A stretch of DNA of 64,000 bases from Bacteroides acidifaciens (lineage in GTDB: Bacteria; Bacteroidota; Bacteroidia; Bacteroidales; Bacteroidaceae), in contig NZ_CAEUHO010000001.1 of NCBI RefSeq assembly GCF_903181435.1, positions 744,001-808,000 on the forward strand, read 5' to 3'. Below the pieces are notes generated by a model. The model made no database searches and was not told where the DNA came from. It saw only the letters and a list, made by a program, of their open reading frames with translations. Each line of letters begins with the position of its first letter. Positions within the stretch are counted from its first letter, which is position 1. The translations under genes were made by a program, and so were the position numbers. Below, one piece after another: positions 52,038 through 62,355 of this stretch.

Positions 52038-53000
52038 ATGAATAGAATAACTTCTCTTCTAGGGATACAGTATCCTATAATTCAAGGTGGAATGGTATGG
52101 TGTAGCGGTTGGCGGCTGGCTTCCGCAGTGAGTAATGCGGGTGGCTTAGGTCTGATTGGTGCAGGTTCTATGCATCCCGAAACTTTGTGCGAGCATATTC
52201 GTAAATGCCGTGCGGCTACGGAATTTCCTTTTGGTGTGAATATTCCTTTGATGTATCCTCAGATAGAAGAGATAATGAATATTGTGGTGGAAGAAGGAGT
52301 GAAGGTTGTTTTTACTTCTGCCGGAAATCCGAAAACATGGACCGGATGGTTGAAAGAACGGGGAATAACGGTTGTCCATGTAGTTTCTTCCTCCCGTTTT
52401 GCAATGAAGTGTGAGGAAGCGGGTGTGGATGCTGTGGTGGCTGAAGGCTTTGAAGCCGGTGGACATAACGGTCGTGAGGAAACAACAACTTTCTGTCTGA
52501 TTCCTGCTGTGCGTGAGGCTACTACCTTGCCTTTGATAGCTGCTGGAGGCATTGGTACGGGAGAAGGTATATTGGCTGCTATGGTATTGGGGGCTGAGGG
52601 AGTGCAGATAGGTACTCGTTTCGCCTTGACCGAAGAGAGCTCTGCAAGTCCGGTGTTTAAGGATTATTGCCTGAGCCTTGGTGAGGGAGATACTAAGTTA
52701 TTATTAAAGAAACTGGCTCCGACGCGTTTGGCAAAGAATGGTTTCCGATATGCAGTGGAGAAAGCGGAAGACAGTGGTGCCTCTGCCGAAGAATTACGAA
52801 ACTTGCTGGGAAGAGGACGTGCAAAGAAAGGAATGTTTGAAGGCGATTTGGAGGAAGGTGAGTTGGAAATAGGGCAGGTGTCGGCAATTATATCCCGTCG
52901 GCAGTCGGTGGCAGAAGTTATGAGTGAATTGATTGAATCTTACCGGCAAGCGGCGGAGAAGAAATATTTGTTTGGGTATTTTGATGAACATAATCCATAA
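52038..53000 (+). CDS. Nitronate monooxygenase / FabK-like flavoprotein
   Basis: A 320-residue FMN-dependent TIM-barrel protein of the 2-nitropropane dioxygenase group. The N-terminal YPIIQGGMVWCSGWRLASAV, AGGLGLIGAGS, the FMN-phosphate loop PLIAAGGIGTGEGILAAMVL and GAEGVQIGTRFALTEES are typical. EGFEAGGHNG carries the His often needed for catalysis. The same fold serves enoyl-ACP reductase FabK, and sequence alone does not settle which activity applies. Confidence 0.88.
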   Translation: MNRITSLLGIQYPIIQGGMVWCSGWRLASAVSNAGGLGLIGAGSMHPETLCEHIRKCRAATEFPFGVNIPLMYPQIEEIMNIVVEEGVKVVFTSAGNPKTWTGWLKERGITVVHVVSSSRFAMKCEEAGVDAVVAEGFEAGGHNGREETTTFCLIPAVREATTLPLIAAGGIGTGEGILAAMVLGAEGVQIGTRFALTEESSASPVFKDYCLSLGEGDTKLLLKKLAPTRLAKNGFRYAVEKAEDSGASAEELRNLLGRGRAKKGMFEGDLEEGELEIGQVSAIISRRQSVAEVMSELIESYRQAAEKKYLFGYFDEHNP

Positions 53001-53046
53001 AGACCCACTCGAGCTATATGTCGGATACGTGGTGGGGAGAATAGAA

Positions 53047-53084
53047 AAAACTCCTTTTGCAAATGAGGTTGCAAGAGGAGTTTT
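53047..53084 (+). terminator. Intrinsic terminator after the nitronate monooxygenase-like gene
   Basis: Sixteen-base arms (15 of 16 paired) around a 6-nt loop, ending in TTTT. It also faces the convergent SusD gene. Confidence 0.8.
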
Positions 53085-53118
53085 ATCTGATTTATAATTG
53101 AGAAGGATAAATAAACCT

Positions 53119-54459
53119 TTAGTTTAATAATCCAGGATTTGCATCGATTGCCGCTTGTGGAATCCGTAATGTGTAGCGTGCGTCATTTTCTTCTAATGTA
53201 TAAGGTTGACCATCTATGACTTTTTGGATGCTAGGGCGAGTTGTGCGACGTAAATCAAACCAACGGTGTCCTTCGAAAGCTAGTTCGCGCGCCCGTTCAT
53301 TTAAGATCTCTTTTATTAGATTGTTTTGATTCATCGCATTTATAGAGTTCTTCTTTTCCTCGTATCCTTCCGAAGTGTATCGGTTTTCCATAAGGTGAAG
53401 AAGTCGTTTTCGTGCTTCCGAAAGATTGTTTAAATGGGCTGCAGCTTCGGCGATATTCAGATAAAGTTCTCCGGTACGAAAACTACATCTATATTGTGAA
53501 TACCCATCGGTCTTTCTTATTGGATAATTGCCATCACTATTTACATTTCCAAAGTATCTGCTTAGACGAAGATCATTGCTTTGGTCGAATTGTTGTACAA
53601 ATGATTCTGTAGCTTGAGAAGCTTTCACTATACTAGAATTATAGATAGTTTCATAGGCAGTAATCATTTCTATTGATTGATATTGGTTGGGAAGTTTACT
53701 GTCTTCATTATTGAAGTTTTCTAAAGCTGGACTTTGAGCTAGTACACGTTCTGCTGCATCATATGCTTTTTGCCATTCTCCCATATAAAGATATATACGA
53801 GACTCTAAAGCATCCACAGAAAGAGTGGAGAAACGGTAATTGTATCCTGCATCCCATTCCTTCTTGTTAATGAGTTCGCGAGCACTTTCTATATCAGATA
53901 TAATAGCTGTATATACTTCTCCTACCGTACTACGCGATGGAACTTCCTCAAGATCGAGATTTAATTTGATGGGTATAGCTTTTGTTTCTGTTGCTCCGGT
54001 TTTAGTATAAGGTTCTCCATAAAGATTAACTAACAAGAAGTGCATATACCCTCTCATAAGATAAGCTTCTCCCACAAGTTGGTTAATATCTTCTTGAGTA
54101 CCTTCTGTGATTTCGTCTTTTTTATCTATAATGGCATTGGCATAGTAGATATTTGTATAATACTTGCTCCACTCAAATGTTGTTGTCTCAGGTCCGGGAT
54201 TGATATCTGCCCATTTCTCTATATCACCATAATTGTTTTGGTCATATTCATCCTTTCTGATTGTTATATCTCCCGTGCGCATATCACAAAGGCTTCTGTC
54301 GATAAGTGGTACGTTATAGGCAGTGGCGAATAATGCTCGATATTCTTCTAGTGTATTTGGAATAACTTTACCTACAGGTTGAATATCCAGAAAACTGTCA
54401 CAAGAAGACATTAGCGAGCTGCTTGCTAATATAAAGGCTATATATAATTTCTTTATCAT
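53119..54459 (-). CDS. SusD/RagB-like nutrient-binding lipoprotein
   Basis: A 446-residue outer-membrane lipoprotein, Cys20 in LMSSCDSF followed by LDIQPVGKVIP, the usual SusD opening. TPR-like helices follow (EAYLMRGYMHFLLVNLYGEP) and the C-terminal ERARELAFEGHRWFDLRRT is diagnostic. It forms the lid over its SusC partner, encoded 14 bases upstream. The partner protease gene suggests peptides rather than glycans as ligands, as with RagB. Confidence 0.95.
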   Translation of the reverse strand: MIKKLYIAFILASSSLMSSCDSFLDIQPVGKVIPNTLEEYRALFATAYNVPLIDRSLCDMRTGDITIRKDEYDQNNYGDIEKWADINPGPETTTFEWSKYYTNIYYANAIIDKKDEITEGTQEDINQLVGEAYLMRGYMHFLLVNLYGEPYTKTGATETKAIPIKLNLDLEEVPSRSTVGEVYTAIISDIESARELINKKEWDAGYNYRFSTLSVDALESRIYLYMGEWQKAYDAAERVLAQSPALENFNNEDSKLPNQYQSIEMITAYETIYNSSIVKASQATESFVQQFDQSNDLRLSRYFGNVNSDGNYPIRKTDGYSQYRCSFRTGELYLNIAEAAAHLNNLSEARKRLLHLMENRYTSEGYEEKKNSINAMNQNNLIKEILNERARELAFEGHRWFDLRRTTRPSIQKVIDGQPYTLEENDARYTLRIPQAAIDANPGLLN

Positions 54460-54473
54460 ATTACTGTTTTCTT

Positions 54474-57400
54474 TTAAAAATTAAGACTCAAATTGAATGT
54501 CACAGATTTGGCTACCGGAGTAGAGTATAGATTGCCCATTGACTCCGGATCCATATAGTTTTTATAACTAGATCCAAATACAAACAAGTTACGCGCTTCT
54601 AAACCAACAGTTGCTCCACCAATGCTCAATTTATGTAACCATTCTGATGGAATATGATAAGCAAGACGGATATTTTGTAAACGTATATAGCTTAGTTTCT
54701 TAACCCATATATCTAAGTTTCTGTAAATAGCTTTTTCGTTGGCAAAGAGATAATAATCAGCGGGATAATTATTAAGTGTCGTTAGAGCTGGAAATTTTCC
54801 ATTTTTATTTTCGGGGGTCCATCTATCCAGAATATCTTTGTTCATATTGTGACCGGGATCCAAATCTGCAATATCATAAGATGGACTTGTACGTACATGG
54901 GCACCTAAATTGTAGGAGAAATTCACATTTAGTTCCCAGTTTCGATAATTGAATGTATTCATGAATCCTCCAGTATATGGTGCATCAGTTGTTCCTACAT
55001 ATTCATAATATTCTCTTACTGTTTTAGGATCCATATCATAAGAAAAGAAGCCGATTCCCCATTCATCTTTCACATTAAACAGCTCTTCTACGGTGACAGC
55101 TTTGTCACTTCCTTTCGGCTTGATGAGGACGCGTCCGGTATTTGGATCTATTTCACTTTTCAAAGCGAAGATAGCCCCTACAGGATATCCTTCTAAAGTT
55201 GGCGTTTTGTCTGTAGATGAAGGGGTAACTTTTAATACTTTGTTATTGTTATAGGCAAAGTTAAAAGTGGTGTACCATGAGAAATTCTTAGTAGTAATAT
55301 TACGTGTTTGCAGATTCACTTCGACACCCTTATTTTCCATACTTGCCCAATTGATATTCATGAGTGCAAATCCATTTTCCAACGGAAGTTCTTTGCTGCC
55401 TATTAAGTCCGTCCCTTTTCTGTAATAGTAGTCTACACTCATATTTATAGCTTGGTTAAGTACGGAGAAGTCTAATCCGATATTGTATGAGGCTGTTTTT
55501 TCCCAACGTAATTTACTGTTAGGAGCACTGGATATCGTAATATTCGACTCGGTATTTCCAGGTAAGATTGTAACATTATTGTAGTCTCCTACTAAGAAAG
55601 GAGATGTGTTCTTATCAATATTACCTTGTAAACCATATGATAAACGAAGTGCCAAATTATCTATCCATTGGTTTTGTTTTAGAAATTCCTCGTTAGAAAG
55701 ACGCCACAAACCGCTGAGTGAATATATAGGTAAGAAACGGTATTTCTTATCAACACCGAATAAGTCGGAACCGTCTAAACGAACACTGCCGCCTAATGTA
55801 TAGCGATTCAACAGGGTATATGAACCGTTGGCGTAGAAAGAAGCAAATGCGTTTTCCTGATAACTATTTGTATGCAAGGGATAGGATTTTGCTTTAGATT
55901 CATCGGGGAATATAATTGGTATAGTAGTCAATGTTTTGGGATCGTATCCATATCCGATGGAAGAAAGTGATTTATACCAGTTTTTTCGGATTTCTGATCC
56001 TGCCATTACTTGTACATCATGAATGTCATTAAAAGTTTGTTTATATTCACCTTGTAACTTCCAGGTTATTTGTGAGGTTGTGGAGTCTCCTCTTTTGTGC
56101 ATTCCTCCTTCGGGAAGAAGATATTTATTATCTTGGCTTTGATTGTCCCAATACTTACTATTTTCACGCATATTACGCATGTTGAAAGTATTCTTTCCTA
56201 CATATTGCTCTTGTTCGGACTGGTCCCATTGTAAACCTACTTGTGAAGTGACTTTCCATTGATCATTGAAACGTAACTCTACATCAAAAATAGAATTGAG
56301 TGCAGTTATGATAGTTTCATTGCTAGTGTTGTCGCGTTCTTCAAATATATTAAAACCTGTTTTTGAATTAGGAGAGCTCGAAGTTGAAATATCATAATCG
56401 TATTGATAATTATGATTAGCATCATACGGTTCTAAATATGGATTAGCTGTGCGGGCATAGTATATAGGGTTGGAATATCCATAAGTATCAGTTACGAAGT
56501 TTTCATTCTTTCGTCTGTTAGCAAAAATAGATACTCCAAATTTTAGAATTTTATTAACTTGATAGGATGTTTTGCTTGTTAAATTGAAACGGCTCATACT
56601 TACACCCGGTACATTACCATTTTCTTTGGAATAACCAAGAGAATTATAATAAGTCACTTTTTCTCCACCACCTGAAATGCTGAAATTATACTCTTGTGTG
56701 AATGCATCTCTGAATAGGATGTCATTCCAATCGGTATTTATTGTTTTTAATTGATTAATGGCATTTTGTACTTCAGGGGTTAAGGCATCCCATCCTTGTT
56801 GTTGATATAAATCTAACAAATTATGTTGATTCAAAATAGAAGCAACTCCACCTTTTCGATAAAAAACAGGTAATTTGTTATAGGAATCTTTTGGCTCTCT
56901 CATTAATTGTAATTCTAGGTTTATTTTTTCCTCAGAATTAAGTAGATTCAAACGTGATGCATCTAGGTTGGGGGTGTATGTTAATTTAGTGTTAAAGTTA
57001 ATAACAGGTTTTCCTGTTCTTCCTCTTTTAGTTGTAACTACAATTACACCGTTTGCTGCACGAGCACCATAAATAGCAGTAGCGGCAGCATCTTTTAGGA
57101 TTGTGATGCTTTCTATGTCATTCGGGCTGAGTCCGGCTATTGAAGATTGGCTAATATCGCTGATCTCATTGTCTGTTTTACCTTCCATCTTGGGTATATC
57201 TGTTCCTTCCAAAGGAATGCCATCCAATACCCACAACGGATCTTGTGTTCCATTTAATGAAGCAGTACCACGAATACGAATTTTAGCCGGAGCTCCCGGA
57301 GCACCGGACGTATTTGTAACTGCCACACCCGCAATTTGTCCTGTCAATGCCTGGTCGATACTTTTGGTAGCACCTACCATCGCATCCGATAATTCAACTT

Positions 57401-57809
57401 TTGAGATGGCAGCAGTCAGTTTTCTACGTTCCAATGTCTGATAACCCGTTACTACCACATCTGCCAAAGCATGAGCCGAGGGTTGAAGTACGATGTGATA
57501 GCTTCTCTTGTCTCCTTGCAATACAATAGCCTGTTCTTCAAAGCCGATATAACTGCAATGGATACGCGTTACTTTTTCCGGAACGGAAATAGAGAATTTA
57601 CCATCCATATCAGTGATAGTACCCAGAGAAGTCTGTGATGCTCCGGCTTTCTTCAAATCGTCTGCATGGACATAAACAGAAGCACCAATCAGAGGTTCAT
57701 TATCTTCACCGGAGATTACTACTCCGGTAATAGTGCGGTTGGCAGCACTGGCGGAAGCCAGTGCATTAACAAATAAGCATATAATAATGCACAAAAATTT
57801 GATTCTCAT
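54474..57809 (-). CDS. SusC/RagA-like TonB-dependent transporter
   Basis: A 1,111-residue outer-membrane transporter. Signal peptide (1-23), a carboxypeptidase-regulatory-like domain (about 25-105, TITGVVISGEDNEPLIGASV), the plug with GQIAGVAVTNTSGAPGAP and DIESITILKDAAATAIYGAR, then the 22-strand barrel ending VAKSVTFNLSLNF. It imports a substrate captured by its SusD partner using TonB energy. It is the middle gene of a protease-SusC-SusD operon; no glycoside hydrolase, hybrid two-component system or SusR-type regulator is present. Confidence 0.97.
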   Translation of the reverse strand: MRIKFLCIIICLFVNALASASAANRTITGVVISGEDNEPLIGASVYVHADDLKKAGASQTSLGTITDMDGKFSISVPEKVTRIHCSYIGFEEQAIVLQGDKRSYHIVLQPSAHALADVVVTGYQTLERRKLTAAISKVELSDAMVGATKSIDQALTGQIAGVAVTNTSGAPGAPAKIRIRGTASLNGTQDPLWVLDGIPLEGTDIPKMEGKTDNEISDISQSSIAGLSPNDIESITILKDAAATAIYGARAANGVIVVTTKRGRTGKPVINFNTKLTYTPNLDASRLNLLNSEEKINLELQLMREPKDSYNKLPVFYRKGGVASILNQHNLLDLYQQQGWDALTPEVQNAINQLKTINTDWNDILFRDAFTQEYNFSISGGGEKVTYYNSLGYSKENGNVPGVSMSRFNLTSKTSYQVNKILKFGVSIFANRRKNENFVTDTYGYSNPIYYARTANPYLEPYDANHNYQYDYDISTSSSPNSKTGFNIFEERDNTSNETIITALNSIFDVELRFNDQWKVTSQVGLQWDQSEQEQYVGKNTFNMRNMRENSKYWDNQSQDNKYLLPEGGMHKRGDSTTSQITWKLQGEYKQTFNDIHDVQVMAGSEIRKNWYKSLSSIGYGYDPKTLTTIPIIFPDESKAKSYPLHTNSYQENAFASFYANGSYTLLNRYTLGGSVRLDGSDLFGVDKKYRFLPIYSLSGLWRLSNEEFLKQNQWIDNLALRLSYGLQGNIDKNTSPFLVGDYNNVTILPGNTESNITISSAPNSKLRWEKTASYNIGLDFSVLNQAINMSVDYYYRKGTDLIGSKELPLENGFALMNINWASMENKGVEVNLQTRNITTKNFSWYTTFNFAYNNNKVLKVTPSSTDKTPTLEGYPVGAIFALKSEIDPNTGRVLIKPKGSDKAVTVEELFNVKDEWGIGFFSYDMDPKTVREYYEYVGTTDAPYTGGFMNTFNYRNWELNVNFSYNLGAHVRTSPSYDIADLDPGHNMNKDILDRWTPENKNGKFPALTTLNNYPADYYLFANEKAIYRNLDIWVKKLSYIRLQNIRLAYHIPSEWLHKLSIGGATVGLEARNLFVFGSSYKNYMDPESMGNLYSTPVAKSVTFNLSLNF

Positions 57810-57842
57810 TAATTGTAAGATAGTTTAATTAATAGGTTTGTT

Positions 57843-60476
57843 TTACTTGATTCCCAAAGCGGTATTAATACGTAAAATCATATCTTCATAATGGTAGCGT
57901 GTAGCTGTATCGGAAGTTCCGAGACGATTCTGTAATAACTTCTTGATGCGTAATAACTCACCGCGTTTCACAGAGATGGCATCTGAAATACGGTTGAGTT
58001 GGCTGCCGTAGAAATTGAGCACACGCGGCGCACCCATCCGGTCTTCCTGGCGGAGTGCACGTTGTTCGGCAGCATAACAGCTACAGAAAGGAGTGGCATG
58101 GTCAAGCAAGAAATGCTCGTTCGCAATTTTCTTGTTGATTTTCACGGCTTCCGGTTCTGCGGCAGCAGTAAGTAAAGCATCCAGGAAGTTCTTCTGCAAA
58201 GAGCGTTCCATCACGTTGGGGATACCACCGCGTTCAGTAATACCGAAAATGTTCTTGTGGAGTCCGTCCATCAGTTCCACTACTGTAAAGGCTTTCTTTC
58301 CGTTGACGGATTCATTTTCTATCATACGCATCAGACGGGTGTTGCCAAGCAAGTCCCAAAGAATATAGGCTTGGGCATTTTTCAATATCTGGGTAGGAGC
58401 GTTCTCCTGCTGACCGATTGGAGTATTGCGGAGCAGGTAAGTATATTCTCCCACTTCTGTGTCGAACAGCCATTTGGGATAAGTCAGAACTTCGTCCATG
58501 AGGAACTTCAGCGAAGCTTGTTGCTTCTCTTTTTCTACGAATGTGTAAGTCTTGACGCCATCTCCTACGGTTGTGTTCTCGATATAAATACCGCCTATGT
58601 TGGCAAGTACATGATACAAATAGTTGTTCCACTGATTAATAACAGCGTAATAGAGACGGGATGCTTCTTCATAAGTCTGCCCCTTTTCTCCGGTAGTAGT
58701 CCATTGAAGGATTTGCGGGACGATACGTTTCAGGTTTTCGATACCGAGTAAAGAAGAACGAACAGGGTCGTCTCCTAAATCCTCATTCTGCGCGCGCGGG
58801 TCTACGGCATCGCGTACATCTTGTGCTTCGCTGTATTTGTAAAGACGGTCTGTATGTTTGCTCAGGAAATCAAACAAGAGGTCTTTCTCTTCTTCCGGAG
58901 TACTCTTTCCATACCAGCGATAGCCATATTCGATAGCGAACATATCATAAGGACCGATATGCGGAGAAAGTACTTTCACACCGTCTCCCGGCTGGGCGAC
59001 GTAGTTGAAACGTGCATAGTCCATAATGGATGAAGCGGTAGAATTCATTCTGCTAGTGAAGGCTTCCGAACGTAGCGAATCTGTCGGGAAAGCCCATGAG
59101 CCCATCATGTTGTGGCGCAATCCCAAAGAATGACCTACTTCGTGGCAAGCCACAAAACGGATGGCGTCGCCCATCAAGGCATCAGGTAACTGCACGCTGC
59201 GGGCTTCCGGGCAAACGGTTCCCGTCTGTACTGTAATCCATTCGCGTACCATGGAAAGCACATTATGCCACCACATAATGTCAGCCTCCAGGATTTCTCC
59301 CGAACGTGGGTCCAATAGGGAAGGCCCCATTGCGTTTTTCTTTTCCGAAGCGGCGTAAGTCAGTACGGAATAGTTGACATCATCCATATCTACATGCATG
59401 TTGTCCGTGATTTCTTTTGCAATAATCGCATTCTTGAAACCAGCTTTTTCGAAAGCGGTTTGCCAGTCTTCAATTCCTTTTTTGATATACGAACGCCATT
59501 GGTAAGGAGTCGAGTTATCAATGTAGAATACGATGGGTTTGGCAGGTTCCACTAGTTGACCTTTCAGGTAAGCTTCCCGGTCTTCCGGTTTGGGTTCTAT
59601 ACGCCAACGTGTGATATACTGCGTTTTGTCCGTTCTTTGTTGTGCATCGCTGAAACTTAATAACGGGTTGGTGAAGTATCCGACTTTCTGATTGTCGAAA
59701 CGTCCCATCATCGGTGTTTCAGGCAGCAGAAGGATAGAAGAGCTTACTTCTACCGTCACGTATACAGTTGTGGTGCCTTCTGTCACCCGGGTGGTTAACT
59801 CGGAAGTTGCCACGACGTTGTTTGAGAAAGACTTGATAGAAAGGATACGTGATAAGTTTTTGATAGCCGAAGTACCCAGGTTGATATTGGTAAATACATT
59901 ATTGATACTGGTTTCCGTACCGTCATAAATGTCATTTACTTTGATTACCAATGCAGTAGAATCCGCGTTGATTGCTTCGATTTTGAATGCGGCAATCAGC
60001 GGAGAGATAAAGTTGTCCTTTACCGAACGGAATATGGCATCTTTCTGAGGAGCCAGAGGCAATGGACGTTGTTGGCGGAACATCAGTTTGCCGCTTGCCT
60101 TGTCCCATTCCATGCAAACCATCTGGTTCTCATAATTTACTCCACGGTTTACACCTGCTTCATTCAGTTCGGCGGGGACTCTTTGCAGTTTATTGACAAC
60201 TAATAGGTCACGTCCTAAAAGTGATGTGGGAACTTCAAAATAATAATCGTTCTTCTTTTGATGTACAGCAAACATTCCTTTTGTTGTTTTGCTGCCTTCC
60301 ACTAATTTTTCGTAGTCGTTTTTACTCTTCTCCTCTTTTTCTTCTGGTTTCTTCTTTTTCTTTTTAAACCAACTCAGATTTTCTGTAGCGGGGGTAGTTG
60401 CAAATGCTGAGTGCGCTTCTCCACTCATCAATATACATGCAATGACCGCTGCCATTACTTTTACATACATTCTCAT
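57843..60476 (-). CDS. Exported zinc metalloprotease (DUF5117/DUF5118 type)
   Basis: An 877-residue protein with signal peptide. A DUF5118-like N-terminal segment (YEKLVEGSKTTKGMFAVHQK), DUF5117 region (about 95-290) and a gluzincin/metzincin-like catalytic domain with CHEVGHSLGLRHNMMGSWA, the extended HExxHxxGxxH zinc motif. The C-terminal 300 residues are helical. Such proteases lie beside SusCD pairs in Bacteroides and probably supply peptides for uptake. It heads the operon; a promoter box stands 38 bases upstream. Confidence 0.93.
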   Translation of the reverse strand: MRMYVKVMAAVIACILMSGEAHSAFATTPATENLSWFKKKKKKPEEKEEKSKNDYEKLVEGSKTTKGMFAVHQKKNDYYFEVPTSLLGRDLLVVNKLQRVPAELNEAGVNRGVNYENQMVCMEWDKASGKLMFRQQRPLPLAPQKDAIFRSVKDNFISPLIAAFKIEAINADSTALVIKVNDIYDGTETSINNVFTNINLGTSAIKNLSRILSIKSFSNNVVATSELTTRVTEGTTTVYVTVEVSSSILLLPETPMMGRFDNQKVGYFTNPLLSFSDAQQRTDKTQYITRWRIEPKPEDREAYLKGQLVEPAKPIVFYIDNSTPYQWRSYIKKGIEDWQTAFEKAGFKNAIIAKEITDNMHVDMDDVNYSVLTYAASEKKNAMGPSLLDPRSGEILEADIMWWHNVLSMVREWITVQTGTVCPEARSVQLPDALMGDAIRFVACHEVGHSLGLRHNMMGSWAFPTDSLRSEAFTSRMNSTASSIMDYARFNYVAQPGDGVKVLSPHIGPYDMFAIEYGYRWYGKSTPEEEKDLLFDFLSKHTDRLYKYSEAQDVRDAVDPRAQNEDLGDDPVRSSLLGIENLKRIVPQILQWTTTGEKGQTYEEASRLYYAVINQWNNYLYHVLANIGGIYIENTTVGDGVKTYTFVEKEKQQASLKFLMDEVLTYPKWLFDTEVGEYTYLLRNTPIGQQENAPTQILKNAQAYILWDLLGNTRLMRMIENESVNGKKAFTVVELMDGLHKNIFGITERGGIPNVMERSLQKNFLDALLTAAAEPEAVKINKKIANEHFLLDHATPFCSCYAAEQRALRQEDRMGAPRVLNFYGSQLNRISDAISVKRGELLRIKKLLQNRLGTSDTATRYHYEDMILRINTALGIK

Positions 60477-60513
60477 TGAGTTCTTTATATTTAATTATAA
60501 TTAAAAACGGATG

Positions 60514-60521
60514 CAAAAGTA
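60514..60521 (-). promoter_or_regulatory. Promoter -7 box of the protease-SusCD operon
   Basis: TACTTTTG on the minus strand, 38 bases before the metalloprotease ATG. Confidence 0.65.
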
Positions 60522-60640
60522 CTAATATAAATAACATAATAGATACAGGTTTGCAATGAATATAATAATAAAAAGAATTATTAACTAGTATCTCCGGCTA
60601 TCATTCCGCCCGGATATTTCGTAATTTAGTTGGAATAGTG

Positions 60641-60648
60641 TACATTTG
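60641..60648 (+). promoter_or_regulatory. Promoter -7 box of the M23 peptidase gene
   Basis: TACATTTG, 24 bases before the ATG at 60,672. It is divergent from the protease-SusCD promoter, about 120 bases away. Confidence 0.65.
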
Positions 60649-60671
60649 CGGGGAGTAAAATAGTGAATGGA

Positions 60672-62327
60672 ATGATAAAACAATATATCACTGCTTTGAT
60701 GCTGGCTTGTTGCATCGGAGTTTGTGGACAAGAAAAGAAGCAAGCTACCTTTGTACCACCTTTTGACTTTCCTCTTACATTGAGCGGAAACTTCGGAGAA
60801 ATCCGCTCTAACCACTTTCATGGCGGATTGGATTTTAAAACAGGCGGAGTTATCGGAAAACCTGTCCGTGCCCTTGCCGACGGGTATATTTCACGTATCC
60901 GTGTCACCAATGGTTCAGGATATGTACTTGATGTCTGTTATCATAACGGTTATTCTACTATCAACCGGCACTTGAGCGGTTTTACTTCCCCTATTGCCGA
61001 AAGGGTGGAGAAACTTCAATATGAGAATGAGAATTGGGAAGTGGAGATTATTCCCGAACCGGATGAATATCCAGTGAAAGGCGGTCAACAGATAGCATGG
61101 AGCGGGAATACAGGCTATTCGTTCGGTCCGCATCTGCATTTGGATGTGTTCGAAACAGAATCGGGGGATTATATCGACCCGATGCCTTTCTTCAAATCGA
61201 AGATAAAAGATACGCGTGCCCCCAAAGCTGATGGAATTATGTTTTTTCCGCAGCCGGGTAAAGGTGTGGTAGATGGAAAACAGCAGACCAAAATAATTCT
61301 TCCGAACGCGGAAAGTCCGGTGGAAGCATGGGGAGTGATAGGTACAGGCATCAAGGCATATGATTACATGGATGGGGTCAGCAATCATTATGGAGTGTAT
61401 TCGGTTGTTCTTACGGTAGATGGAAATGAGGTTTTCCGTAGTACGGTAGACCGCTTTTCTCAGGAAGAAAACAGGATGATAAACTCATGGACGTGCGGGC
61501 AATACATGAAATCTTTTATTGAACCGGGGAATACTTTGCGTCTGTTGAAGGCATCGAATGGTAATCGCGGTTTGGTGACGATTGACGAAGAACGGGATTA
61601 TCAGTTTCTATATACCTTAAAAGATGCTTTCGGGAATACTTCCAAATACAGTTTTACTGTACGTGGACGGAAGCAGCCGGTTGAACCTTTGAGTCATCGG
61701 GAGAAATACTTTTTTGCTTGGGATAAGACAAATTATCTGCAAGAACCGGGACTGAGCTTGGTCGTTCCGAAAGGGATGTTGTATGACGATGTTCCTCTCA
61801 ACTATCAGGTGAAAGCCGATAGTGGGGCAGTAGCATTTACTTATCAGATAAATGACAAACCTGTTCCGCTTCATGCGGGGTGCGAGATTCGTATCGGTCT
61901 GCGCAGAAAGCCGGTAGCCGACACAACAAAGTATTATGTAGCCCGTGTGACTCCGAAAGGCAGGAAATATAGTGTAGGCGGGAAGTATGACGACGGTTAC
62001 ATGAAAACATCTGTCCGTGAATTGGGGACTTACACCGTTGCCATGGATACGATACCGCCCGAAATCATCCCTATCAATAAGAACCAGTGGGGAAGAAACG
62101 GAAAGATTGTCTATCGGCTGAAAGACGAAGGCGCCGGCATTGCTTCCTATCGGGGCATGATTGACGGAAAGTACGCACTTTTCGGGCGGCCTAATATTGT
62201 GAAGTCATATTGGGAATGCAAGCTTGACTCAAAACACGTGAAAAAAGGCGGCAAGCACACCGTTGAATTTACGGTGACCGATAATTGCGGAAATGAGACT
62301 GTATCCCGTGAGACTTTTGTTTGGTAA
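60672..62327 (+). CDS. Exported M23 (LytM-like) metallopeptidase
   Basis: About 551 residues from the ATG at 60,672 (a GTG lies three codons upstream) with signal peptide MIKQYITALMLACCIGVCGQ. The M23 domain is N-terminal: SNHFHGGLDFKTGG gives the first His and Asp ligands, and FGPHLHLDVFE the HxH pair. Residues about 190-550 form beta-rich domains (DEGAGIASYRGMIDGKYALF) without a known name. M23 enzymes cleave peptidoglycan cross-bridges. The C69 dipeptidase gene follows by 28 bases. Confidence 0.92.
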   Translation: MIKQYITALMLACCIGVCGQEKKQATFVPPFDFPLTLSGNFGEIRSNHFHGGLDFKTGGVIGKPVRALADGYISRIRVTNGSGYVLDVCYHNGYSTINRHLSGFTSPIAERVEKLQYENENWEVEIIPEPDEYPVKGGQQIAWSGNTGYSFGPHLHLDVFETESGDYIDPMPFFKSKIKDTRAPKADGIMFFPQPGKGVVDGKQQTKIILPNAESPVEAWGVIGTGIKAYDYMDGVSNHYGVYSVVLTVDGNEVFRSTVDRFSQEENRMINSWTCGQYMKSFIEPGNTLRLLKASNGNRGLVTIDEERDYQFLYTLKDAFGNTSKYSFTVRGRKQPVEPLSHREKYFFAWDKTNYLQEPGLSLVVPKGMLYDDVPLNYQVKADSGAVAFTYQINDKPVPLHAGCEIRIGLRRKPVADTTKYYVARVTPKGRKYSVGGKYDDGYMKTSVRELGTYTVAMDTIPPEIIPINKNQWGRNGKIVYRLKDEGAGIASYRGMIDGKYALFGRPNIVKSYWECKLDSKHVKKGGKHTVEFTVTDNCGNETVSRETFVW

Positions 62328-62355
62328 TTATTAAAAGTGAATCATATATAATATT